From the NCBI GenBank assembly GCA_030849075.1, contig JASAOO010003502.1, positions 17,378 to 81,377 of the forward strand: 64,000 nt of DNA. Direction: 5' to 3'. This DNA is from Zelonia costaricensis. Lineage: Eukaryota; Euglenozoa; Kinetoplastea; Trypanosomatida; Trypanosomatidae. The notes beneath the pieces were generated by a model, which was not told the origin of the DNA, did not search any database, and saw only the letters and a program-made list of their open reading frames with translations. Shown in pieces: positions 1 to 7,611 of the stretch. Position 1 is the first letter of the stretch. Every line of letters starts with the position of its first letter. The translations under genes were made by a program, and so were the position numbers.

Positions 1-733
1 TTGACGGTGCTCGTGCCGTTATCGAGAACGAGGGGTGGCGCCGCCGTCATGTTGCCGGCAGCTGCGGATGGCAGTATCAGAGTGCAATTCAGGAGAGAGA
101 AAAGAAAAGCGGATCAGAGGGGTGGAGAGGGAGGGAGACGTGGAGGCAGAATGGGAGCACTGAGGACTGAGTCGTGGGGGTGCGTGAAGCATCGCGTGAT
201 GGCCCCTGCTCGTCGTCTGTGTCTGCTTTGTGTGGGCGTGACCTACACACATTCCACAGCGGACGCGCGGACAGGCATCTTCAAGTCCAACCAAGTGTCA
301 CCTGCAGGCAAGTGGTGCTTCAGCGCCGATGTGGACGGGCGTGGGGGGCCATGCCTGGGCACCTTGACACCCTCCGAAGCGGTGCAGAGCACCGAGGCGC
401 ATCCCTCGGCGAGGCACATCGTCACAGAGCCTTTCACAGCACCCCAAGTCTGCTTGTCATGAGAAGACGTGACGATGACGTCTAGCCTGTTGGCGTTGTT
501 GTTGTTGTTGTGGAGCGTGTGTATGTGTGTGTGTGTGAGAGTGGGAGAAGGTCTTGGAGAACCACAGCAAGAATGAAGAATGCGCAGCGCGACCACGCCT
601 GTGCATGTGCGACGGCGAAGGAGCGGCGGGGCCGGAGGCGGTGGCGGTGGCGGCGAAGCGGCGTCGGCCACACGCGCACAGCGACACGAGCGCACACAAA
701 CACACACGCACACAAACACAAATACGCGCACCC
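1..733. other. Intergenic / 3' UTR downstream of COX19
   Basis: No convincing gene is seen. The stretch holds TG-rich sequence near 520-540 and CA-rich sequence near 690-720, as in other intergenic parts of the window. The open frames here give arginine/histidine/cysteine-rich translations typical of read-through of microsatellite DNA. On the minus strand this would be the 3' UTR of COX19 and the start of the next spacer; the next gene lies beyond the left edge. Confidence 0.6.
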
Positions 734-1126
734 TCACGTTTCCTTCTCTTTTTCGTATCCGTCTGGCACATCAAGATCCTCGCGAATGTAGTTCTCCACC
801 CCCACAACGCTGACCTGATTCATCTTCTGCCGCAACCACTGCTCCTTCAAGTCGATGCGGTGCTGCTTCGTGGGCACGAACTCCGTCTCTGGAATTCCAA
901 AGCTCTTCACGTCGGTCTTCTTCATGAGGCCGCGGTCCATGCGACACTCCAGGTACTCGCGCACCGGGTCGCGGCACAGCGGGGTCATGTAGTCGTTCTC
1001 CTTCAAGCAAATGTAGTACTTCTCAATCTCGCTCTTGCACTCGCGGAAGTGGTCAAGTGGGAAGGAGCCGAGGTCGGGTGGCTTTGCCGTCACCCGCATG
1101 TTGTTCGCCGTCACGCCGTTCGCCAT
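734..1126 (-). CDS. COX19: COX19, cytochrome c oxidase assembly factor (twin CX9C protein)
   Basis: A 130-residue protein of the CHCH family. Two CX9C motifs are visible, C30/C40 and C51/C61, preceded by the GSFPLDH segment (residues 20-26) and followed by the CRMDRGLM segment (61-68); both are hallmarks of COX19. In other eukaryotes COX19 is a small soluble protein of the mitochondrial intermembrane space, imported by the MIA pathway and needed for copper delivery and assembly of cytochrome c oxidase. No cleavable presequence is seen, as usual for the family. The frame stays open 83 codons further upstream, but that part is Cys/Val and His/Thr repeat read-through without an upstream ATG that makes sense, so the ATG at 1126 is chosen. 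It fits a splice site about 60 bases upstream. The C-terminal tail is longer than in yeast and charged. Confidence 0.94.
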   Translation of the reverse strand: MANGVTANNMRVTAKPPDLGSFPLDHFRECKSEIEKYYICLKENDYMTPLCRDPVREYLECRMDRGLMKKTDVKSFGIPETEFVPTKQHRIDLKEQWLRQKMNQVSVVGVENYIREDLDVPDGYEKEKET

Positions 1127-1185
1127 GGCTCGTGTGCTACCGGATGGTTTGCCCTCTTTGGGTGTTTTGGGGGGTTGTTTCCTTC

Positions 1186-1232
1186 CTTTGTGTGTGTGGG
1201 TGTGTGTTGGGGAAGTGGGAGGGGGGGGGGGT
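1186..1232 (-). promoter_or_regulatory. Predicted trans-splice acceptor for COX19
   Basis: On the minus strand a C-rich pyrimidine tract (about 1232 to 1209) is followed by CA-rich sequence and a first AG at 1187-1186, 59 bases before the COX19 ATG, with no ATG between. This is the usual layout of a spliced-leader addition site in trypanosomatids. It is predicted only. Confidence 0.45.
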
Positions 1233-1325
1233 TGCGGTTGTGGAGCGCGGGACAGCGGCACACGCCGGTCACATGAGAAGGGCAAGGAGAAGGAGGACAG
1301 AAATGCGCCGAATCGTTGCCGACTA

Positions 1326-1362
1326 CAGCACACACAGACACACAGACACACACACACACATG
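1326..1362. repeat. CA-rich microsatellite
   Basis: An imperfect run of CACA with interspersed GACACA units. On the sense (minus) strand it is TG-rich. Confidence 0.8.
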
Positions 1363-1727
1363 TGCACAAACCCACGAAGACTCACGTCTTTGGCGCGGAA
1401 AGCCTCCGGCTGAGCAGCCGTGAAAGGTGCGTTGCAGTCCACTGCCTTCTGCGTTCAAGAACCGCAGAGCGCTGCTCTTTCGTTGTTCGCCTTGCATCCG
1501 CACCCGACCATCGCAGATTTCTTCTCGTCTTGTTCCTGTGTGCGTGTGTGTCGGTGAGGGGCGCGGCTGATCGGCCGCGCTCGCTGAGGAAAGCAGCCCG
1601 ACTACAAACACAGACACGCAAATACACACACACACACACCAGTGAGCGCCAGGAAGGGAGCAGGGAGGCGGAAGAGGGGCAAAACACACACAACAGACAC
1701 ACGACGCAGCAGCACGAGGTCGAGGTG

Positions 1728-4700
1728 TCACTCGGAGTCGCTCAGAACGACGTCCTGCAGCGCAAAAAAGCCGGTCGAGGCGATCGTGTTCGTGGCCTCG
1801 TCATCGGGCAACGGGTGCGCCGCGCGTGGCGGTTGGCGTGGGATCTGCGCAGGACCAGCGTGGACGTCGCTGGGGGGCGTAGGCGGGAGTTCGTCGGGCA
1901 GCGTCACTGCGATATCGGCATTCTGTGAAGCAACACCGTCACGTGGTGCAAGCGAGCTGAATGCGTAGTCCTCTTGCCGCCGCTGGGACGTCTTCGACGA
2001 GGTAGGCGGCGACACCACCGCGTACTGCGGCGACCGCACCTCTGCCGCACTTGACGCACGAGCGGCAGTGCTCGGTGGCTCCACTTCTGGCCGCGTCGCT
2101 GGCGCTCCCGGGCCGACATCTCCGTGCGAGCTGTCGTTTCCCCAGAGCGCCCGCATCCACCGCGCCTGCTGCTCCTGCCTTTCACGCTGCAGCAGCTGGT
2201 GCCGCGTGGCTGGCGCGGTGCGGCGGGTACCACGAGACGCGCGCGCGTGCAATACCGGCGACGGCGGCGCACGTGTCGCATGGAGATCGTCCGCGTGCAC
2301 CTCTGAGAGCGAGGAGAGGGAGCTGGAGGAGGCGGAGGTGGCGCGGCGCCGTTCGCCGCCCGCGGTGGAGTTTGGGGTGGGGACCGGGGTGGACAGCGAC
2401 ATGGTCGAGGAGAAGACGCGATGCCCGACCGGCTGCTCGAGCGGCTGCGTCCCGGCGGTGTCCCCGCCGCCGCTGGCATCATGCCGTTGGCGCTTGCGCC
2501 GATGCAGTGCAGCGGAGCTGCGGCCGCCGCTGCTTGTGCTGCTGTTCCCGCTGCTGCCACTCCGGCCACTCGTGTGTGCATACCGATGCACGTCATCGCC
2601 GTGACGGCCGCGGTTGCCGTGAAGGCCCCACTCGTCGTCCCCGCTACCATCCACAGCATCACGCCCGCCCCAGGCACGGTCGTCCCCCTCCCCGGCGTCC
2701 GTCAGACGGCAGCCTCGGCTCAGCGCGAACAGCACTTCGACAGGGACATCCCACTCCGCTCCGGGGCCCCGCGCAAACCCGTGGCCCATGGTATCATCCA
2801 CAAGCGGCGCAGCCCACACCATCGGCAGCGCCGCCGCGGCATCAGCGGTGTCGGTGGCGGAAGCATGGGTCGTGCCGTGTGAGCCCATCACGCAGAGTGG
2901 GGGCGGGATAGGCAGTGCGCGAGGGCTCGCCCCGACGCCTCCCGCTTCGTCACCACCGCGAGGTGCCAGGTCGGCCGCAGACTTGGGCGGGGGACCCGAC
3001 GAGGTAACGGCAGGGAGTTCGCCCTCCCCGCCCAGCGCATCCTCCGACTTCCCCGTCAGCACCACCGTGAAGTCCGACGTGGCCGGGACGCCATGGTTAG
3101 ACGCGTCACCGACCCGGGTCGCCGCGAGCCTGCCCTGCCGCACCGCAGCGTCCGTCGTGGGCAGCGCTGGCATCGCGAGGGGGTCGTAGAAGCCGTCGCC
3201 AGCGATGGAGTTGACACTGGCGGCGCTGGGCCGCACGTGTGATGGCGACGCAGAGAGCAGCAGTCCCGGCACGGCGACGTGGGCACCACGCCGCTTCTCG
3301 TGTCCGGCCCACTCAAGGTGCGAGTGCGGCGGGTGCGGCTCCGGGGAGGCCCCGACCGGACCTCCCCCAGCACCGCCAGTCCCATGATCAGCGCCACGCC
3401 CGGTGCGTTCAGGAGTACGCTGGTGATGGTCTGCGGACGCGGCAGCGCTGGCCTGCTCCTGCACGCCACCCACGTCTCCTCGCCTCCGAGGGCCTTGTTG
3501 CGGGGTTGCAGTTGGGTTCCCGTGGACGAGGGGCTCGAGCAACCAGCGGTGCGTGTCCAGCGGCGTCCCGCCGTGCCACGTGCCGGTCGCGGCGGTGACA
3601 GCGCTACCCGGGGAGCCTCGCACCGGGCTCACCCCACGCTGCCGGGAGGAGTCCCAGTGCTCGTAGCTAGACACCACCTCTGCCATTGCTGGCGGTCCTG
3701 CACCCCGGCGCTGATTCTGCTCTGCGGCGTGTGCCCCGTCCGCCTCCCTCTCTTCGTGGGCGTACGCGTGCTGGGCGTCGTCGCCGCCTGCACCAGCGGC
3801 CGCGTGTTGGCGGAGCAGCGCGTCGGTGGTGAAGTTGTACGTGCAAAGCACAGCCCGGGTCTCGGCAAAGACGGTGTACGGCGGCGCGAGGTACAGGTGC
3901 TCGTGCAGCCCCACCGGCACCTGCATGAGCGCCGGCTCCGGCATCACGAGCGTCCACTCGCGCCGTGCCCGCGTCAGCGTCGGACTCGCGGAGAGCGCGG
4001 CGAGCGGGTACGTGAGCCCGAGCCGGTGACACGCCGCCTCGCTCGCCCACGTCAACTCGCCACGCACCGTGACCACGTTGAAGGCAGCCTCCAGCTCCAG
4101 CACAAGGAACTGTATCTCCACCCCCTCGCTCCCGTCCTTCGCCTCCGCCGCCGCTACCGCTGCTGCCGCCGTGCTCGCTGATGATGTCGTCCTGGCGGTG
4201 ACGCGCTGCGTGGCTGCCCGATTCCGGTGATGCTGCTCCTCGTCGCCTGCATCTCCGCTGCTCAGCGAGATGTCCTCGATGGAGCTGCTGTTGTCGTCAC
4301 CAGCGCGATAGCGGCCGCGCAGACGCGGGTGCGCGTGCGCTCGACCCCCTCCATCCGCCCCTTCGTCTCGCTCCTCAGCACTCCCCTCCTCGTCTCGTGC
4401 CGATGCGGTCTCACGTGGCGGCGTGGCGCGTCCGCCAAGACACACGCCGCGGCGCAGCTGGCCCAGCAGCCGCAGCCCGCACGGCTTCCACGCCAGGAAG
4501 CGCTGCCACAGGTATTCCAGCACACCCACCGCCGTCGCGTTCGTGTTGCGCTGCTTCAGCAACCGGGCCCCCTCCTTCCACGTCGCACGCAGCCGCGGCG
4601 GCGGCGGTGGTGGCAGCGAGCCGGCGGCTGCCGTGAAAGGTGGAAGCCCGGTGCTGCCGACAGTGGCGGTGGTGTTGCGTGGGGCGGTAGAAGAGGGACA

Positions 4701-6566
4701 GAAGCGCGCCGGTTTCCCCGTGAGCCGCTGCGCCGCAGCCACTCGCTCGGCTGCTGTCGCCTCTTCCTCCGCCAGCGGCATTACGGTGCCGAGAGAGGAC
4801 GCCGTCAGGGCCCGCCCCTGTCGCTGCCGCCCCTGCTGCTGCTGCTGCAGGTCCGCTGCATGGCGCTGTTGGCGGCGCAACTCCTCTGCTTGATGGTGGA
4901 GCAGCCACGGAGGCACGTCGTCGTCGACCAGCTGATTCAGATCCAGCATGCCGCGACGCCGGTGAGCGGCCCGCGAGCCGGCATCGCCGCCGCCGTCTTC
5001 AACTTCGCTGCTGGTGCTGCAGCTGCTCTCACCGCGATGTGTCCGACGCGCCGACCGTCGCAAGTTAGCCTCCAGGTCGGTCCACCCGGATTGTGTTGTA
5101 TTCGAACGGTAGCCTCCGTGTGGCCGCGATCGCTGCGGGGACGTACGACCCGCGTCCCAGCCGCTCACATCGGCCTCTACCAGACGTGCAAGAAAGGAGG
5201 CCGGGGCCGTGGGGCTGCCGCCAGCTGTGGCGACGCGAGACTGCACCGCGCGCGTGTCGATCTTCACGCCGCCACGGTCTGCGTCCACGAGGCTCTCTGT
5301 GCTGATGCTGGAGATGTCTGATGTGTCGCCCTGCTGATGCCGCGTCATGTGCCCTTCCACTGCCGCCGCAGTCGCGTCTGCGCCTCCCTGGCGCCGTCGG
5401 CTACCCAGCTGCTCGTCGTGGAGCAGCGCCGTCCACGGCGTGTTCGACTCACGCACACGCCTGCCACTCGCTGGTGTGTTCATGACGCCCGTTTTCGCCT
5501 CGGTCGCGCGCTTGGTATCGTGCGGCTCGTCCGCGTCGCTGCGGTCGGCTGTGCAGCCGTGGTGGCTGCGCAGGTGTGATGGGAGGAGATGCCGGAGCCG
5601 GCGGTCGGGCTTCGCCGGGCCCACCGGTGGGGGTGCGGTTGTTTTCGCGGCTTGCACCGCCGAAGCCGCAGCGCTGCCTCGACCTACGTATTCCATCGAC
5701 GACCCGGCTGACGCGTGCGCTGCTGTGGCGCTCCCGTGGGTAATGGCGGCGGTGCTCGCCCCACTCGTGGTCGGACTCGCGCGGCTCTCCGTCGCACTAG
5801 GCACCGTGATGGGATTTGAGCCGTGGTGAGCATCGCGCTCGGGAGGGGGTGCCGAGTCGAGACCTGCACCCGTCACCTTCGCGGAGGTCAGCGCGGCACG
5901 CGGGAAGAGGGCGTTGTACGTCACCTCGCGCGCTGCCGATGCCGCGTCCACAGCTAGCGGGGCGATGCGGTTCGCGGACCTCTGATTCTCTGTGTCTGCC
6001 GCCGCCACGGGCGGTGCCGCCTGTTGCCGCGCTCTCGTCGCCTCCCAGTCGGCGAGCACGTCGAACATCGTGCGTCGCCCCGCACTGCGCAGCGCGGAGG
6101 GCACCCGCACGGCGTTGTCCATCGTCATGACGGACGTGTCGAGCACACGGGCCAGCGCGGGCACTGACGAGGCTGCCGCCGCCGCTGCGGCGTAGGTGCC
6201 GGGGCGCGGTGTAGGTGCGGCGGTGGAGGTGAAGGTACTGGCGGGAAAAGTGTCCCCGCTCCCTTTACGCGTGTCGGTGAGGGAGGTGCTACCCGCTGAT
6301 GGCGTCGGTGGCAGATGCAGCGTCTGCTTTGGCGACACGCGCTTCGGCCCCTCGCGGGGCATGCCGGACTGGTGATCGTAGAAGACCTCCTCGGAATCGC
6401 TGTCACCCGAGTCCGCGTCTTCCAGTTCGTCGTCGTGCATGCCGTACCCCCGATGAGGCGAAGCAGCTAGAGGGAGATGCTGGCCCACGGTACGCGACCG
6501 CGCGGTGGTGCGCGTATTGTCATCGTGCAGGAAGCTAGAGAGCCAGAACGGGCGGCCGTGGCTCAT
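1728..6566 (-). CDS. Hypothetical 1612-residue low-complexity protein
   Basis: I do not recognise the family. The protein starts MSHGRPFWLSSFLHDDN and has an acidic patch with ELEDADSGDSDSEEVFYD near residues 50-67. The rest is mostly Ala/Ser/Gly/Thr/Arg-rich and probably disordered. Better-structured islands are a helical segment with DDDVPPWLLHHQAEELRRQQ (about 540-565) ending in a poly-Gln run, a hydrophobic segment with VLEYLWQRFLAWKPCGLRLL (about 675-710), and a mixed alpha/beta-looking block (about 810-925) with IQFLVLELEAAFNVVTVRGE and YLAPPYTVFAETRAVLCTYN. The C-terminus ends in DVVLSDSE. No catalytic motif, signal peptide or clear membrane span was seen. The frame is open 153 codons upstream to 7025, but that part is UTR-like CA/TG repeat, so the ATG at 6566 is preferred. 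An upstream ORF overlaps this start. Confidence 0.85.
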   Translation of the reverse strand: MSHGRPFWLSSFLHDDNTRTTARSRTVGQHLPLAASPHRGYGMHDDELEDADSGDSDSEEVFYDHQSGMPREGPKRVSPKQTLHLPPTPSAGSTSLTDTRKGSGDTFPASTFTSTAAPTPRPGTYAAAAAAASSVPALARVLDTSVMTMDNAVRVPSALRSAGRRTMFDVLADWEATRARQQAAPPVAAADTENQRSANRIAPLAVDAASAAREVTYNALFPRAALTSAKVTGAGLDSAPPPERDAHHGSNPITVPSATESRASPTTSGASTAAITHGSATAAHASAGSSMEYVGRGSAAASAVQAAKTTAPPPVGPAKPDRRLRHLLPSHLRSHHGCTADRSDADEPHDTKRATEAKTGVMNTPASGRRVRESNTPWTALLHDEQLGSRRRQGGADATAAAVEGHMTRHQQGDTSDISSISTESLVDADRGGVKIDTRAVQSRVATAGGSPTAPASFLARLVEADVSGWDAGRTSPQRSRPHGGYRSNTTQSGWTDLEANLRRSARRTHRGESSCSTSSEVEDGGGDAGSRAAHRRRGMLDLNQLVDDDVPPWLLHHQAEELRRQQRHAADLQQQQQGRQRQGRALTASSLGTVMPLAEEEATAAERVAAAQRLTGKPARFCPSSTAPRNTTATVGSTGLPPFTAAAGSLPPPPPPRLRATWKEGARLLKQRNTNATAVGVLEYLWQRFLAWKPCGLRLLGQLRRGVCLGGRATPPRETASARDEEGSAEERDEGADGGGRAHAHPRLRGRYRAGDDNSSSIEDISLSSGDAGDEEQHHRNRAATQRVTARTTSSASTAAAAVAAAEAKDGSEGVEIQFLVLELEAAFNVVTVRGELTWASEAACHRLGLTYPLAALSASPTLTRARREWTLVMPEPALMQVPVGLHEHLYLAPPYTVFAETRAVLCTYNFTTDALLRQHAAAGAGGDDAQHAYAHEEREADGAHAAEQNQRRGAGPPAMAEVVSSYEHWDSSRQRGVSPVRGSPGSAVTAATGTWHGGTPLDTHRWLLEPLVHGNPTATPQQGPRRRGDVGGVQEQASAAASADHHQRTPERTGRGADHGTGGAGGGPVGASPEPHPPHSHLEWAGHEKRRGAHVAVPGLLLSASPSHVRPSAASVNSIAGDGFYDPLAMPALPTTDAAVRQGRLAATRVGDASNHGVPATSDFTVVLTGKSEDALGGEGELPAVTSSGPPPKSAADLAPRGGDEAGGVGASPRALPIPPPLCVMGSHGTTHASATDTADAAAALPMVWAAPLVDDTMGHGFARGPGAEWDVPVEVLFALSRGCRLTDAGEGDDRAWGGRDAVDGSGDDEWGLHGNRGRHGDDVHRYAHTSGRSGSSGNSSTSSGGRSSAALHRRKRQRHDASGGGDTAGTQPLEQPVGHRVFSSTMSLSTPVPTPNSTAGGERRRATSASSSSLSSLSEVHADDLHATRAPPSPVLHARASRGTRRTAPATRHQLLQRERQEQQARWMRALWGNDSSHGDVGPGAPATRPEVEPPSTAARASSAAEVRSPQYAVVSPPTSSKTSQRRQEDYAFSSLAPRDGVASQNADIAVTLPDELPPTPPSDVHAGPAQIPRQPPRAAHPLPDDEATNTIASTGFFALQDVVLSDSE

Positions 6567-6637
6567 GGCTGTGCTGGCGAGCTCGTAAGCCGGAGTCCAG
6601 TGTGAGGTGAAGGCGCGGAGAGCCCGCGCGGACGCAT
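6563..6637 (-). other. Upstream ORF, 24 codons, overlapping the main start as ATGA
   Basis: If splicing occurs at the predicted AG near 6682, the first ATG of the mRNA is at 6637-6635. It opens a 24-codon frame (MRPRGLSAPS...) in a different register, ending at TGA 6565-6563. That stop shares bases with the main ATG (6566-6564), giving the sequence ATGA. The layout could permit termination-reinitiation or repress the main frame. If an AG closer to the gene is used (for example near 6583-6582), the uORF would be absent from the mRNA. Confidence 0.4.
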
Positions 6638-6681
6638 TCACGCAGGGCACGGCACGAACGGGATCGAAGGCGGGTGTTGCC

Positions 6682-6707
6682 CTCGACGATAGGAGGAAAG
6701 GGAGGAG
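6682..6707 (-). promoter_or_regulatory. Predicted trans-splice acceptor for the 1612-residue gene
   Basis: On the minus strand a CT tract (about 6707-6691, CTCCTCCCTTTCCT-like) is followed by the first AG at 6683-6682, 115 bases before the ATG at 6566. A weaker pyrimidine-rich stretch at about 6622-6603, with AGs near 6583, is an alternative. Confidence 0.4.
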
Positions 6708-7515
6708 CCGACACCGTCTCTGTGTGTGTGTCTCTGTGGGTCTCTGTGTGTGTGTAAAGCCCGGCGACACGCCAGCCGGGGCACACGGCGTCCTCTGCGT
6801 GGGTTTCTCTTCCGTGGATGAGGGAAGACAGAGATGGGAGGGGGGGGGGGGAGTGATGGGACGGAGGTGTGCTGGTGTTCGAGGGACCGGGCAGACGCCG
6901 CATGCGCACCGCACACACACGCTCGCGGTCATGCCCGAATAATGTGATGAGGACGGAGGACGTGGAGTTAGGGGTTGCGGGAGGAAGGGTGGGGGGAGGG
7001 TACCGGTAGTCTCACGTGGTGGCATGGCGCTGCAGTCGCCTGCCGATGTCTGAGCTCACCTAGTTCGCCCTTTCTGGCCCGCACGTAACAGCGCTGAGGA
7101 CGAGCCTCGCACTCTCGTATGTGTATGTGCTTATTCGGGTCCGGTCGTTTCTATTCACCGATGCACAGAGGGCACCCAAGGCAGGAAAGGGAACAAGGCG
7201 AAGATGACAACAGCATCCTACAGACATGCGATCGACAAGTTCGAGGAGGAGAGCGGCGCCTGCGCCTGCGTGTGTGTGTGTTTGTGTGTGCGAGCGGAGC
7301 GTAGGAGAGCACAGGCACTTCACTGGTGGGTTGAGAATTCAACGCAACATCGTCGTCCCTCCCCCACCCGCTTTTTCCTCTGGGAAAAGTACACGCGCAC
7401 ACATCAGCTGCCACGCTCGAGTCATGAGAAAGCAAAGATGACAGAAGTCGGAACGCAAGAGTGCACCCGTCTGTGAGACGAGACAGGGTTTGATGTGATG
7501 TTGGGGTAGGGCGGT

Positions 7516-7532
7516 GGGGGGGGGGGGGGGGG
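7516..7532. repeat. Poly-G run (17)
   Basis: Seventeen consecutive G on the plus strand (C on the sense strand), directly preceded by GGGCGGT. It lies in the 3' UTR/spacer after the 906-residue gene. Homopolymer length may be inexact in the assembly. Confidence 0.85.
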
Positions 7533-7611
7533 CGGCCCACAGCACAAGGTCGCACGCTCTGCTGGCACAATACACTCGCCTTATACCCCCCCCGCCCCCT
7601 CCTCGCAACGG

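Larger units (their letters stand above)
1127..1727. other. Intergenic spacer between the 1612-residue gene and COX19
   Basis: No gene is seen. The spacer contains (CA)n/(GACACA)n sequence around 1326-1362 and (CA)n around 1622-1640, and the COX19 pyrimidine tract at its left end. Frames across it give Cys/Val or His/Thr repeats. Confidence 0.6.
6567..7611. other. Intergenic spacer between the 906- and 1612-residue genes
   Basis: No gene is supported. It holds TG-rich sequence at 6720-6757 and 7266-7291, a G run near 6841-6850, a 17-base G run at 7516-7532 and C-rich sequence near 7586-7602. On the minus strand this is the 3' UTR of the 906-residue gene and the 5' UTR of the 1612-residue gene. 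Confidence 0.6.

Noticed and set aside
1127..1375. 83-codon N-terminal extension of COX19
   Set aside because: It consists of Cys/Val, Pro and His/Thr repeats from microsatellite DNA and lies upstream of the predicted splice site. COX19 homology starts only after the ATG at 1126.
6567..7025. 153-codon extension of the 1612-residue gene
   Set aside because: It covers TG/CA repeats and the predicted splice acceptor, and its composition differs from the rest of the protein.
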